Of a stretch of 64,000 bases of DNA, positions 45,010 to 54,294 are shown in pieces; the first letter of the stretch is position 1; each line of letters opens with the position of its first letter. The notes beneath the pieces were generated by a model, which made no database searches, had not been told where the DNA came from, and saw only the letters and a program-made list of their open reading frames with translations. The translations under genes were made by a program, and so were the position numbers. This stretch comes from DAORHV01 sp964513925 (GTDB taxonomy: Bacteria > Patescibacteriota > Gracilibacteria > Peribacterales > Peribacteraceae). The DNA is taken from assembly GCA_964513925.1 (NCBI GenBank), contig CAZENR010000001.1, positions 1 through 64,000 on the forward strand, written 5' to 3'.

Positions 45010-47928
45010 ATGCAACTCTCTCAGCGCACGATCTTCTATTTGAGTGTCGCCCTGCTTGCCGGCTTGGTGTTCTGGGGTGGATACACATTACTGATCTACG
45101 TCGGTATACCCATTCATCAATTGGTGTATTCCGCACCCGAACAGCTCAAGTATCTCGAGGGCGCCTGTGGCACCGATACCACGACCACCATGCTGCTGTG
45201 CCGGGGCTCCACGCACATGATCAGCTTTGTTCTGGGCACGCTGCGCATGGCAAGTCCGTTCTTGCCGTATCTCATCGTCTCGCTTCTGGCGTACATCGGT
45301 TTTATCGTGTACGGCGGCTTTGCATCTGGTAGCTTCAAATTCCGTTTCACACTTCGTCCAGCGCTGCTCATTGCGGCGTTTGCGGTATCGGTGTGGTTGA
45401 TCGGCACGACCTTGTCGCTCGGTACGCTGTATAACGCCAATACACCTGCCGGTGCTCGCGTCATGGATAAGGACGGGAACACCATCTTGGCACCATTCCG
45501 CCGCTTCTACGAACCGACGAGTGCGTTGTATGGAGGAGCCAGTGCCGAGGCTATGGTGGAGTTGCGCGCAAATTACGAGTCATTGCTTTCTCGCGGATGC
45601 TTAACCGAAATTGGCCGCCTGCAGAATGGAGCCAGAATCTATGATTTGAGTTTTATTTGCATGCAGCAGAGCCTCTTCGCGCGTGCAGGTGCACAGTTCT
45701 TGTTACTGCTTGTTTTATTGGTGAACTTCTTGGTCGTGGGTCGTGCGGTCATGCGTTTTGCTTTGCGCATGCGAGAGCAATCGCCACTCATGGAACTCTG
45801 CTGCAGCATTGGCCTGGGCGCACTGGTCTGGGTGGCGGTGTTGTGGACGCTGGCGGTGCTCGGCATACTCAATTTGGCACTTGTGAATGGCATCACCATT
45901 ACGCAGTTGCTCTTCTTCCTGTGCCCGCTCGCACTGCTGCCGCAGACGCTGTACTGGGTGCGCGCCGCATGGAAGCCGATCGGAGAATGCCAACTGGATT
46001 TTAGGGATTGGCTTGTTCCTCTTACCTGGCTGCTGGTCAGCTACTTGGCATTGAACTTCTTAAACGTGGTTCGCCCGTTCCCCATCGGCTGGGATGACCT
46101 GGGAAGCTATCTCAACAGGCCGCGGTTGCTTTCGAGCTACGGACACATTATTCCCTCTATGTCGCAATTCCAGTGGGAGTACCTTTCTGCACTGGGATAC
46201 ATGGTTTTCGGACTGGATAGTCCGGTGGGCTCCACACTCGCCATGCAGATTAACTGGCTGGCGGGAGCTTTTGCGTTGCTTGCCGTGTATGCCTTTGGCA
46301 GGCTTTTCCTTGGTCACCGCCGTGGCGTGCTTGCCGCCGCGCTGTACTACATGCTGCCCATGACGGGGCACTTCTCGTTTGCAGACATGAAAATAGATAA
46401 CGCCGTGTTCTTCACGGGGGTTATCGCCATGCTGGCACTGTTTGCGTTCTACTTCGGATTACCTGGCGTGCAGTCTGAGGATGAATCCAAGGCTTCGCGA
46501 GACGTGCGCCTGCTCTTTGTTGCCGGTCTCCTTGTTGCATTCAGCTTTGCCATCAAGCCGACATCCATCCTGACGATTCTGCTTATGACCTCCGTCATGG
46601 TTGGGGCACTCCTTGGTTGGATTGGGTTTGCCGGCGCCTCGGTCATGACGTTCGTGGTGCTTATTGGCATGGGGCCGCTCAGCATTACCGATGTTGCAGG
46701 CCACGCTGGCATTCGCCCCGATGCCCTGTCGCCAAGCCTCGTTCTCGGCGTCCTACTGCTGCTGAGTTTGGCGCTGCTTGGTGTCGCGGTATACAAGAAG
46801 CGTTCGGCTGCCCTCACGCTTGCACGAGATTTTGCCATCTTCTTTGCAGGCATTGTTATCGCTTGTGCGCCATGGATGGCATACAACTACACAACATCCA
46901 TCGGGACGCCGTTCTCCACCAGCAGTCTGCTTAAGGCGCAGGATATTAGCGCAACGCAGGTGTTCTACGTGCAGAAGGATGAGTTGCCGACCATGAACCC
47001 CGCAACACCAGTCCGCTACCTGCCGCCGGAGTTGAAGTTGAATAAAGATCATCCTGCCTGCAAAACATCTGCCCGCGCCGAAGAGCTGGACCGCTACTGG
47101 GGCTTTACTTCAGGCATAAGCCACTACCTCACGCTGGCATGGCGCCAGGTGATGAACGTGGATTCGTACGGGTACTACGTCACCCTCATTCCGCTCTTGT
47201 TACTGGTGCCCCTACTCCTTCTTGTTCCGTACTTCTGGGTGCCGCAATCGCGGTGGCTGCGCTTCCTCTTCGCGGGCACGATGGTGTACTTCATTCAGTG
47301 GACGTTCGTTGCCAACGGCATCTCCTGGTACGGCATCGGCATGTTCTTGGGCTTTGCGGTTTTCCTGGAGGCTATTGCCGCATTCGCACCCGACGTCTGG
47401 AGCCGCGGAACCTTTGCGGGCCTAGTGGTTATGAGCCTGCTCGTTTGTTTGGTGAACCGCTTCTGGCAGTTCGATACGCAGAAGAATCTCTTCGAATATC
47501 CGCTTGGCAAAGTGTCTTCCACCGCCCTGCGTGAAGTGACTATTCCGAACTACGACGATATTCGCGACAGCGTTCTCGATCGGCATGAGCACATGGAGGG
47601 CAGGCCGTACACGTACCGCATCGGCACATTCATTTCGTACTTCATTCCGCGCAACCGCGAAATCCTGCCGCTTGCAGACCATCAACTGCAGTTCTTCAAC
47701 TGCTTAAACCAAGAACGAGATCATGCGCTCACGCTCAAACGCCTGCAGGCATTGGGCTTTAACAGCATCATTTTTGATACGAACACGCAGACGATCGAGC
47801 GCGATGCAAACGGCCCGCTGCACCAGAAAGTGAATGGCTTCCTCCAATTTGCCAACGATGCCTCGCTCGGCCTGCAGATTATCGTCAACGATCCTGGAAA
47901 CGGCATTGCATACATCCTCTTGCCCTAA
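45010..47928 (+). CDS. Large multi-spanning membrane protein, GT-C glycosyltransferase-like, 972 aa
   Basis: About 18 hydrophobic helices are visible. The first third has an N-terminal helix pair and exposed loops; the middle carries VRPFPIGWDDLGSYLNRPRL, an acidic loop of the GT-C kind, followed by SFADMKIDNAVFFTGV. The C-terminal 200 residues are mostly soluble. Such proteins transfer sugars from lipid carriers at the outer face of the membrane. ATG 45010 is chosen; the frame is open to 44965. The stop overlaps the next gene by one base (TAATG). It leads an operon with a GT2 and a DUF2304 gene. Confidence 0.72.
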   Translation: MQLSQRTIFYLSVALLAGLVFWGGYTLLIYVGIPIHQLVYSAPEQLKYLEGACGTDTTTTMLLCRGSTHMISFVLGTLRMASPFLPYLIVSLLAYIGFIVYGGFASGSFKFRFTLRPALLIAAFAVSVWLIGTTLSLGTLYNANTPAGARVMDKDGNTILAPFRRFYEPTSALYGGASAEAMVELRANYESLLSRGCLTEIGRLQNGARIYDLSFICMQQSLFARAGAQFLLLLVLLVNFLVVGRAVMRFALRMREQSPLMELCCSIGLGALVWVAVLWTLAVLGILNLALVNGITITQLLFFLCPLALLPQTLYWVRAAWKPIGECQLDFRDWLVPLTWLLVSYLALNFLNVVRPFPIGWDDLGSYLNRPRLLSSYGHIIPSMSQFQWEYLSALGYMVFGLDSPVGSTLAMQINWLAGAFALLAVYAFGRLFLGHRRGVLAAALYYMLPMTGHFSFADMKIDNAVFFTGVIAMLALFAFYFGLPGVQSEDESKASRDVRLLFVAGLLVAFSFAIKPTSILTILLMTSVMVGALLGWIGFAGASVMTFVVLIGMGPLSITDVAGHAGIRPDALSPSLVLGVLLLLSLALLGVAVYKKRSAALTLARDFAIFFAGIVIACAPWMAYNYTTSIGTPFSTSSLLKAQDISATQVFYVQKDELPTMNPATPVRYLPPELKLNKDHPACKTSARAEELDRYWGFTSGISHYLTLAWRQVMNVDSYGYYVTLIPLLLLVPLLLLVPYFWVPQSRWLRFLFAGTMVYFIQWTFVANGISWYGIGMFLGFAVFLEAIAAFAPDVWSRGTFAGLVVMSLLVCLVNRFWQFDTQKNLFEYPLGKVSSTALREVTIPNYDDIRDSVLDRHEHMEGRPYTYRIGTFISYFIPRNREILPLADHQLQFFNCLNQERDHALTLKRLQALGFNSIIFDTNTQTIERDANGPLHQKVNGFLQFANDASLGLQIIVNDPGNGIAYILLP

Positions 47929-48596
47929 TGCGTGTCTGTGCAGTCATTCCCGCCTATAACGAAGCCACTCGCGTTGAGCCGGTGATCCGCGGCTGCCTGC
48001 AGTACGTGCAGGAGTGCATCGTGGTCGATGACGGCTCGTCCGATGACACGGCGTCGGTTGCGGCGCGTGCCGGGGCCAGAGTCATTCGTCATGCGGAAAA
48101 CTGCGGTGCTGGCGCTGCCACCATGACCGGCCTGGATGCAGCCAAACGCCTGAACTACGATGTTGCGCTAACTATCGATGCCGATGGTCAGCACGATGCG
48201 CGCGATATTCCGCAGCTGCTGCGCGTGCAGCAGGAGCACAATGCGGATTTGGTGATTGCTAATCGCTTTGGCGGCAAGAACGCCATTCCGGCCATTCGCC
48301 GCGTGTTCAACGCCTTGGGCAACGCATTGACGTTCATGGTGACGGGCGTGCTGCTGCCCGACACGCAATGCGGCTTTAAGGTGTTCGGCCCGAAGGCTTT
48401 GAAACAAGTGGAGCTGAAAATGCGAGGGTTCGAGTTTTGCACCGAAATCATCCGAGAAGCGGCGCAGTACCGCTGGAAGGTGGTGTCCGTCCCCTCCAAG
48501 GTGATGTATTCCGAGTACACCTTGGCCAAAGGCCAATCCTTTGCCAATGGCGTGCGCACCGCCGCTAAAATTCTGCTACGCTCCTTCCTGCGCTAA
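47928..48596 (+). CDS. GT2 glycosyltransferase, dolichyl-phosphate-mannose-synthase-like
   Basis: The 222-residue protein shows the GT2 fold: VIPAYNEATRVEPVI, the DDGSSDDT motif, and TIDADGQHDARDI with the metal-binding DAD. QCGFKVFGPKAL is typical of DPM1-like enzymes that charge polyprenyl phosphate with a hexose. It has no membrane helices; the DUF2304 protein encoded next, overlapping by one base, may anchor it. The product would feed the GT-C enzymes encoded in this region. Confidence 0.92.
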   Translation: MRVCAVIPAYNEATRVEPVIRGCLQYVQECIVVDDGSSDDTASVAARAGARVIRHAENCGAGAATMTGLDAAKRLNYDVALTIDADGQHDARDIPQLLRVQQEHNADLVIANRFGGKNAIPAIRRVFNALGNALTFMVTGVLLPDTQCGFKVFGPKALKQVELKMRGFEFCTEIIREAAQYRWKVVSVPSKVMYSEYTLAKGQSFANGVRTAAKILLRSFLR

Positions 48597-48961
48597 TGGA
48601 TATCACCCCCTACCAAATCGTCGTTCCGCTCTTCTCACTGCTCATGCTGGTGTATGCATGGAGCCTGGTCATGCGCCAACGCAAGACGGTGTGGGAAGGC
48701 ATTTTGTGGACACTGTTTTGGGGGGCGCTTGCCTCGATTGCGCTGTTTCCGGGGAATTTGCAGTATCTGAGCGCTGTTACCGGCATCAAGAAGAACGAGA
48801 ACGCAGCAGTCGTCACCGCTATCTGCATTCTGTTCTTCATCGTGTTCTACATGGTCATTCGTATCGAGGAGCTGGAGCAGCGGATTGTGAAGATCGTTCG
48901 TGACGAGGCACTGCACGATGCAGGCATTGCCAGCGCGCCGAAAACCGACGCCAAGGCTTAA
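48596..48961 (+). CDS. DUF2304 membrane protein
   Basis: The 121-residue product has three hydrophobic helices (YQIVVPLFSLLMLVYAWSL, ILWTLFWGALASIALFPG and AICILFFIVFYMVIRI) and then a helical tail ending IEELEQRIVKIVRDEAL, the DUF2304 signature. These proteins are regularly encoded beside DPM1-like GT2 enzymes, as here. It is probably a membrane partner or carrier flippase subunit; the role is not proven. Confidence 0.88.
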   Translation: MDITPYQIVVPLFSLLMLVYAWSLVMRQRKTVWEGILWTLFWGALASIALFPGNLQYLSAVTGIKKNENAAVVTAICILFFIVFYMVIRIEELEQRIVKIVRDEALHDAGIASAPKTDAKA

Positions 48962-49149
48962 TCTCCCCAGTCATCGGCGTTGTTTGCCTGCAGTGTGGCC
49001 ATTATTTTTTCGTACTCCTTCCGCTCTTCTGCAGTAAAGACTTGAATCCGTAACTGCAGTCCTGATGCCCTGAGCTGGAGTGCGCGAACTTCTTCCTGAT
49101 TTAATGGTCTGGTATCCACCGACTCTGTTGGCTGGAGTGTTTCTGCCAT
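48958..49149 (-). CDS. Hypothetical small protein, 63 aa
   Basis: The product is charged and helical (PLNQEEVRALQLRASGLQLR and FTAEERKEYEKIMATLQANN), with no signal peptide. It overlaps the end of the DUF2304 gene by 4 bases, convergently. No family is recognised. The regular heptad-like leucines suggest a coiled coil, possibly a small regulator. Confidence 0.5.
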   Translation of the reverse strand: MAETLQPTESVDTRPLNQEEVRALQLRASGLQLRIQVFTAEERKEYEKIMATLQANNADDWGD

Positions 49150-49334
49150 GGTGAGGCTGGGGAAAGTGCGCCGACATTTTCGACGTTTTCCGTTGTGGAT
49201 GGGAGTACAAGTTCATCCGAACCGGTACGGTTGTTACACAATAGCAAGTACAAGCCGTCAATATCGGCATGCCGATGTACCTGCGTGTAATCCGGTTCCC
49301 GTCGATGCTTGCCATGGGCTACAATGACGCATCC

Positions 49335-50477
49335 ATGCGCACCATTTTGCTCATCAGCCCGTACTGGAAGGAGGAGCATCGTTGGATGGTCAGTACAGTG
49401 AACATGGCCGAGCTCTGGCAGCGGATCGGCTGCAATGTGCATGTGCTCTGCATGGGGCCGACCGACGGTGGCAAGCGGGCCACCGAGCGCGTATCCGACA
49501 CGCTCACCATTCATCGGGTCCAGGATGTTTTTTTGCCCGATCCATGGAACTACGGCATTGCCTTTGGGTTTTCCTGGCGCGCTATTCGTCTTGCGCGTGA
49601 GTTAAAGCCGGATGTGATCGTGGTCAATAAGGTGTTGTTCTGGAGCTCCATCGCCACACTTGCGTTACGCCTGACAGGGCGCAGGGTACTGCTCATTACC
49701 GATGCGTTGGTGGGCATTACCTGGTGGGGGAGGGGCAGGCTGTTTCGTGCTTGCAGCGCAATCTATGCCTGGACGCTTGGCTGGCTGATCTTACTGGCCG
49801 CAAACCGCATTGTCTTCTTCCATCCCCAGCCGCAGCGGATACTGCGCCGTCTCTGCATCGCGCGTAGATCTCAGGTCATTCCCACTGGCATAGATCCGAC
49901 GCCGTACGGCCCATCGTCGCAACGTGGGAACCCCGGCATTCGGGTGACGTACGTGGGTCGCCTGGAGTCCGTGAAAGGCGTGGACGATTTTGTCGCGGTT
50001 GCCGATAAGCTCAAAAAAGAATTTCCCCAAGTCGAATTCCGCGTGGTCGGTTGGTACAAGCCGGGACACGAATTGGTGCTGCGGTACGGCAGCAGTGTCA
50101 CGTTCACCGGGTTGCGCAAAGATATTCCTGCGGTACTGGGAGAGACGGATGTCTTCGTGCTACCCAGCTACTCCGAGGGTTTGAGTAATGCGCTTATGGA
50201 AGCCATGTCCAGCGGCTGCGCCTGCATTGCATCGGACGTGGGTGGCAATGCATACCTCATCCAGAATGGCGTCTCCGGATTTCTCTTTCCCCCGGGAGAT
50301 CAGGCTGCGCTCGAGGCGCACATCCGGCGCTTGCTCGGAGATCCTCACAAGCTCAAGGCACTCGGCCTTGCGGCACGCGCGCGTATAGAGCAGCAATTCA
50401 GCTGGTCGAGCGTTGGCAAGCAGTACGCTATGCTCTTCGATGCCTGGGCCGGCGGCCCGATTCACGCGCAAGAATGA
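49335..50477 (+). CDS. GT4 family glycosyltransferase
   Basis: The 380-residue protein has a two-domain GT-B plan. The N-terminal domain begins TILLISPYWKEEHRWMV. The C-terminal domain has RVTYVGRLESVKGVDDFVAVA and the nucleotide-sugar motif VFVLPSYSEGLSNALMEAMSSG (E-x7-E). A hydrophobic patch (LGWLILLAANRIVFF) may dock it to the membrane. TACAAT (49320-49325) ends 9 bases before the ATG. The next GT4 gene overlaps it by 4 bases. Confidence 0.92.
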   Translation: MRTILLISPYWKEEHRWMVSTVNMAELWQRIGCNVHVLCMGPTDGGKRATERVSDTLTIHRVQDVFLPDPWNYGIAFGFSWRAIRLARELKPDVIVVNKVLFWSSIATLALRLTGRRVLLITDALVGITWWGRGRLFRACSAIYAWTLGWLILLAANRIVFFHPQPQRILRRLCIARRSQVIPTGIDPTPYGPSSQRGNPGIRVTYVGRLESVKGVDDFVAVADKLKKEFPQVEFRVVGWYKPGHELVLRYGSSVTFTGLRKDIPAVLGETDVFVLPSYSEGLSNALMEAMSSGCACIASDVGGNAYLIQNGVSGFLFPPGDQAALEAHIRRLLGDPHKLKALGLAARARIEQQFSWSSVGKQYAMLFDAWAGGPIHAQE

Positions 50478-51568
50478 AAAAACGCATCGTCATCCTCTCG
50501 GCATTTCTCTCGCCGCACAGAAGCGGTGCAGAAGCGATGGTCGAAGAGGTTTCGCAGCGGCTGGCAAGCACCTTCGACATTACCATTGTCACCTGCCTTT
50601 CCGACACGCGTCTGCCACGCGGGCTGCCGAAATGCGACACGGTACACGGCGTGCAGGTAGTGCGCGTCGGGTTGGGGTTCGGTTTCGATAAATGGTTGTT
50701 TCCGCTTTTTGGGGCTTGGTACGTACGCCGCGCACGTCCGGATGCGGTACATGCGGTACTGGAGTCTTATGCGGGGTTGGCGCTGGTTCTGTGTACGCTG
50801 TTTGCACCCAAGGTTCCTCGCATGCTCACGCTGCAAAGCACCAATACAAGTTTGTTCCTTGGACCCATGCATCGTGCGGCGCGCGTCATTACCGCCATTA
50901 GCTCAGCCCTCATTCGAAGAGCGGAGCGCTTTGGACGCAAGGATGTCGTTCACATACCAAACGGTATTCCGGTGGCATCCATCAACGAGGCGTGCAGGCA
51001 GCACCAAAAAGTCTCCGGGCTCATCCTGTCGTTGTGTCGTCTGGAATCCATGAAGGGCGTGGATGTGCTGATCCGCGCATTTGCAAAGGCATTGCCCCGT
51101 CTCCCTGCCAGCGCTCGGCTGCGTATTGTGGGCGACGGCTCACAGCGCCCGTTCCTGGAGCAGTTGGTGGCGGAGCTAGAGCTGCAGGAACGCGTAATAT
51201 TCGTGGGGCGAGTGCCGCCATTTTCGGTGTTTGAGGAATACGCTCAGGCTGAAGTGTTCTGCGGATTGTCTCGCAGCGAGGCATTCGGCAACGTTTTCCT
51301 GGAAGCACAGGCTGCCGGATGCGCGGTACTGGCAACGAACGTGGGAGGCATTCCCGATATCGTGACCGATGGAGTTAGCGGCCTCTTGGTTCCGCCGGAT
51401 GATGCCGACAAGGCGGCTGCTGCCTTGGAAATGCTGGTGAATCAGCCCGAGATGCGCGCCCGTCTTTCTGATGTCGGCAGGCAGCACAAAGAAGATTACG
51501 ATTGGAGCGTGATTGCACTGGAATACGCATCTCAGTACGAAGCGCTCTGCAGCCAGCCTGGCGCATAG
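50474..51568 (+). CDS. GT4 family glycosyltransferase
   Basis: The 364-residue product begins RIVILSAFLSPHRSGAEAMVEE, an N-terminal GT4 donor/acceptor loop, and has SLCRLESMKGVDVLIRAFA and EVFCGLSRSEAFGNVFLEAQAAG, the E-x7-E motif. The sugar and acceptor cannot be told. It starts in the stop codon of the preceding GT4 gene (ATGA), so the two act in the same glycan pathway. Confidence 0.92.
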   Translation: MKKRIVILSAFLSPHRSGAEAMVEEVSQRLASTFDITIVTCLSDTRLPRGLPKCDTVHGVQVVRVGLGFGFDKWLFPLFGAWYVRRARPDAVHAVLESYAGLALVLCTLFAPKVPRMLTLQSTNTSLFLGPMHRAARVITAISSALIRRAERFGRKDVVHIPNGIPVASINEACRQHQKVSGLILSLCRLESMKGVDVLIRAFAKALPRLPASARLRIVGDGSQRPFLEQLVAELELQERVIFVGRVPPFSVFEEYAQAEVFCGLSRSEAFGNVFLEAQAAGCAVLATNVGGIPDIVTDGVSGLLVPPDDADKAAAALEMLVNQPEMRARLSDVGRQHKEDYDWSVIALEYASQYEALCSQPGA

Positions 51569-51594
51569 AGTCTTTTTTTCAGTATGCTGTGGTC

Positions 51595-52173
51595 ATGGGT
51601 GACCGCAGCTACCTGCACGATGGCGAACGACTGCTCTTGCGCATGAGCCCCGGTTTTCCGGCCTTACTCAGGGGTATTGCTCGAGCAGCGGCAGAAGCAT
51701 TTGTACTCGGCTTGTTGCTGGGCGCCGTCGTCATAGGGAGTTTTTGGGTAGCATTTGATATCGCGCTCCCTTGGCAGCTTGGTGCATTGTTTTTCGCCAT
51801 TCTTTTTGTGGTGCTGTGCTGGCTGCGACATGGCCTCTGGAAGCGCGCCGCCGTGCGTGTCACCAACGATCGTATTCTCATACAGGAGCCGGGTCCGTAC
51901 TCTTTGAAGTCGCTGAAAACCATTAAGTGGAGCCAGTACCAGGAGAGCGCCACCAAGAAGGGAGGCGTAGTAGACATGTTGTTTGGAGTAAAACATCTCA
52001 TTGTCCGCTACGGCACTGCGGATGCCCAACGCCAGGCGGCCTTCCCATGCCTTCCGTACGCTACGGACATCAAGCACTACCTCGACAAAATCGATAGCGC
52101 GGTCCGCGATGGCACCGTTGCAACTGTGAAGGCGTTCGTTGCCAAGCCGCGCGGCAAACGCGATGCCGCCTAA
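51595..52173 (+). CDS. Bacterial PH domain membrane protein, 192 aa
   Basis: Two membrane helices (AFVLGLLLGAVVIGSFWVAF and LPWQLGALFFAILFVVLCWL) are followed by a bacterial pleckstrin-homology-like part (AAVRVTNDRILIQEPGPYSL, with KTIKWSQYQE and FGVKHLIVRYG). Function is unknown; similar proteins bind lipids or membranes. TATGCT (51583-51588) ends exactly 6 bases before the ATG. It converges on the DUF35-kinase gene with a 4-base overlap. Confidence 0.78.
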   Translation: MGDRSYLHDGERLLLRMSPGFPALLRGIARAAAEAFVLGLLLGAVVIGSFWVAFDIALPWQLGALFFAILFVVLCWLRHGLWKRAAVRVTNDRILIQEPGPYSLKSLKTIKWSQYQESATKKGGVVDMLFGVKHLIVRYGTADAQRQAAFPCLPYATDIKHYLDKIDSAVRDGTVATVKAFVAKPRGKRDAA

Positions 52174-53081
52174 GGCTTTACCAACCTCGTGATACGCTCG
52201 AGGCAGGTTTCCACTTTGTCGTTCACCAGCATGTGGTCGAACAAGTCGGCGTAGGTGTCGAATGCCAGCAGGTCGCTCTTTGCCGTCTTCAGGCGTTCTT
52301 TTATTTGCTCAGCAGTTTCCCTGCCGCGCTCGCGCATACGGTGCAGCAAGGCGCTCAAGCGGCGGCGATGGCTGGTGCCTGGGGGCAAGAGTCCGCAACT
52401 TAAGATCGCGCGGCGGCCAAGACTGTGCGCCAGTCCTTTCAGCAAATGGATGTCCGTAACCACGATCGGCAGTTTTGCCTTGGCCCAAATAGCCTCAATG
52501 TCTTGCTTGCGGTAGCCGTACTTTCGCAGTTCGGTTTTTGATTCCATTTGCGTGCGTGCGATGATTTCGCCGCTCTTTACCATAGCATCGAATGCTTCTT
52601 GGCTTACGTGAATGTACGGCTCGGTGTCGCCTTTCTTTGGGCTGCGCGTAGTGTAAATGGGTACTTGCTCGTAGTAGCTGCGCATGACTCCCATCAGCGA
52701 GCGCGTAATGGTTGTTTTGCCTACGCCGGACGGACCGGTGAGTGCCAGTACGTACTTGCGGAAGCTGATGACGGGCAGCGATGTTTCCTGCACAACTGTG
52801 TATTTCACATCGTTTACAAACAAGCCGTTTTCCATGGTGCGAATGCGTCGCAAATGCGGTACGACATGGGCTCCAATTGCCGGCGGAGGACTCTCGCGCG
52901 TGAGCTGTGCACACACACGCTTGCCATCGGCGAGTTCCACGAGAGCTACCGTGTATGGCTCTGTTCCAAAGCCCGCTGGCGGGTGCTGGATTGTGGTGTA
53001 ACTGATAATGGTGCCGGCGTGCAGCTCGGCATTGGCCAACTGTTGTATGCGCCGGTGCAGAGCTGGAATGCGGTTTGGCAT
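52170..53081 (-). CDS. DUF35 OB-fold fused to guanylate-kinase-like P-loop domain
   Basis: Residues about 20-100 read as the DUF35 OB domain: GTIISYTTIQHPPAGFGTEP, YTVALVELADGKRVCAQL and IGAHVVPHLRRI; the zinc-ribbon cysteines of archaeal DUF35 proteins are missing. Residues 106-303 are guanylate-kinase-like, with Walker A GPSGVGKTT (116-124), the PIYTTRSPKKGDTEPYIHV acceptor region, and RERGRETAEQIKERLKTA as lid. The gene starts 2 bases after the thiolase stop. In archaea DUF35 bridges thiolase and HMG-CoA synthase, which fits this operon. The kinase part might act on GMP or, speculatively, on phosphomevalonate. 303 residues. Confidence 0.75.
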   Translation of the reverse strand: MPNRIPALHRRIQQLANAELHAGTIISYTTIQHPPAGFGTEPYTVALVELADGKRVCAQLTRESPPPAIGAHVVPHLRRIRTMENGLFVNDVKYTVVQETSLPVISFRKYVLALTGPSGVGKTTITRSLMGVMRSYYEQVPIYTTRSPKKGDTEPYIHVSQEAFDAMVKSGEIIARTQMESKTELRKYGYRKQDIEAIWAKAKLPIVVTDIHLLKGLAHSLGRRAILSCGLLPPGTSHRRRLSALLHRMRERGRETAEQIKERLKTAKSDLLAFDTYADLFDHMLVNDKVETCLERITRLVKP

Positions 53082-53083
53082 GG

Positions 53084-54223
53084 TTACGCGGTTTCGAGAA
53101 GATGCAGTGTGCAAGTTGCGCCAACACCCCCCAAGTTATGCGCCAGGCCGCGAGCGGCGCGCTTCACTTGGTTGGGTGCGGTGCCGGTGAGCTGCTTCCA
53201 AATGTCGAGCACCTGCTTTACGCCGGTGGCCCCGATGGGGTGTCCGCATGCCTTCAGTCCACCGCTGCAGTTTATCGGCAGTGCGCCGTCGGCATCGGCG
53301 TCGCCTTGTTCAAAGACGCGAATGCCTTCACCTGGGGTGAAAAAGCCCATGTCTTCTACATGAATGATGGAAGCGATGGAGAAGCAGTCGTGACACTCCA
53401 TCACATCGATATCCTCCTTGCGCCAGCCAGATTCCACAAGCGCGGCACTGAATGCCTTCTTCGTGCTCTCGAAAGATGTCACGTTCTCGCGGTCTGCCAG
53501 ACTTAAGTGATCGCTGGCCAGTTGCGATGCGGCAATGCGCACGCCCGATACTTTCTTTGTAGACAGCACCACCGCTGCTGCTCCGTCGCTAATGGGGGAG
53601 CAGTCCAACAGGCGTAGCGGATCTGCAACCAGCGGACTCTTGGAAATTGCTGCTGCAGGAATTTCGCGGCGGAACTGAGCGTAAGGGTTCAGTACGGCTG
53701 CTCGATGGGAAGTTGCCGATACCAGACTTAATTTGTCGCGCCCCAATGCATGCCGGTGCATGTATGCCTGTGCCGTCAGTGCGAAAATACCCGGGAAGGT
53801 GAGGCCGGCGGGAGTGTCCTTGTCGCTGTCTGCGGCATGCATGAGTGCGCGGGTCACCATATCGCCAGAGACATCGGTCAGCTTTTCCGCGCCAACTACC
53901 AAAACCGTTTGGGCGCGACCGCTTTCCAGCAATGCGCATGCGGTATGCACGGCCAATCCTCCCGATGCGCAAGCAGCCTCCACGCGCAATGCAGGCGGAC
54001 GATGCGGGAGCAGGCTGGAGGCAAACGTACCCAAGTGCGCCTGGGCAGATGTTTCGCCGCTGACCATGTTTCCTATGACCACATAGTCGATATCGGTCGT
54101 CAGCACCTTGCTGCTCTCCAGTGCGTTGTAGACAGCTTCTTCAATCAGCTGCTGGAGCGATTTGCTCCATAGCTCGCCGAAGCGCGTCTGGCCTCCACCA
54201 AGGACGTAAACAGTGTCTCGCAT
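53084..54223 (-). CDS. Acetyl-CoA C-acetyltransferase (thiolase), archaeal/SCP-x type
   Basis: The 379-residue protein has the thiolase nucleophile Cys85 in VEAACASGGLA, the CHDCFSIA region, and CGHPIGATG near the C-terminus. The RREIPAAAISKSP loop and short length are of the archaeal/SCP-x kind rather than PhaA/AtoB. It condenses two acetyl-CoA to acetoacetyl-CoA, the first step of the mevalonate route. TATACT (54239..54234) ends 10 bases before the ATG. HMG-CoA synthase is 71 bases upstream and DUF35-kinase 2 bases downstream, both on the same strand. Confidence 0.92.
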   Translation of the reverse strand: MRDTVYVLGGGQTRFGELWSKSLQQLIEEAVYNALESSKVLTTDIDYVVIGNMVSGETSAQAHLGTFASSLLPHRPPALRVEAACASGGLAVHTACALLESGRAQTVLVVGAEKLTDVSGDMVTRALMHAADSDKDTPAGLTFPGIFALTAQAYMHRHALGRDKLSLVSATSHRAAVLNPYAQFRREIPAAAISKSPLVADPLRLLDCSPISDGAAAVVLSTKKVSGVRIAASQLASDHLSLADRENVTSFESTKKAFSAALVESGWRKEDIDVMECHDCFSIASIIHVEDMGFFTPGEGIRVFEQGDADADGALPINCSGGLKACGHPIGATGVKQVLDIWKQLTGTAPNQVKRAARGLAHNLGGVGATCTLHLLETA

Positions 54224-54294
54224 GAACTTGCAGAGTATAACGCTCTTTCCTCTTGTCAGGCAATACTCTCAATAATCTGTCTACCTGCCGGAAC

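Noticed and set aside
53589..54172. Frames in both directions over the thiolase gene
   Set aside because: Thiolase motifs (Cys85, CGHPIGATG) fix the true frame.
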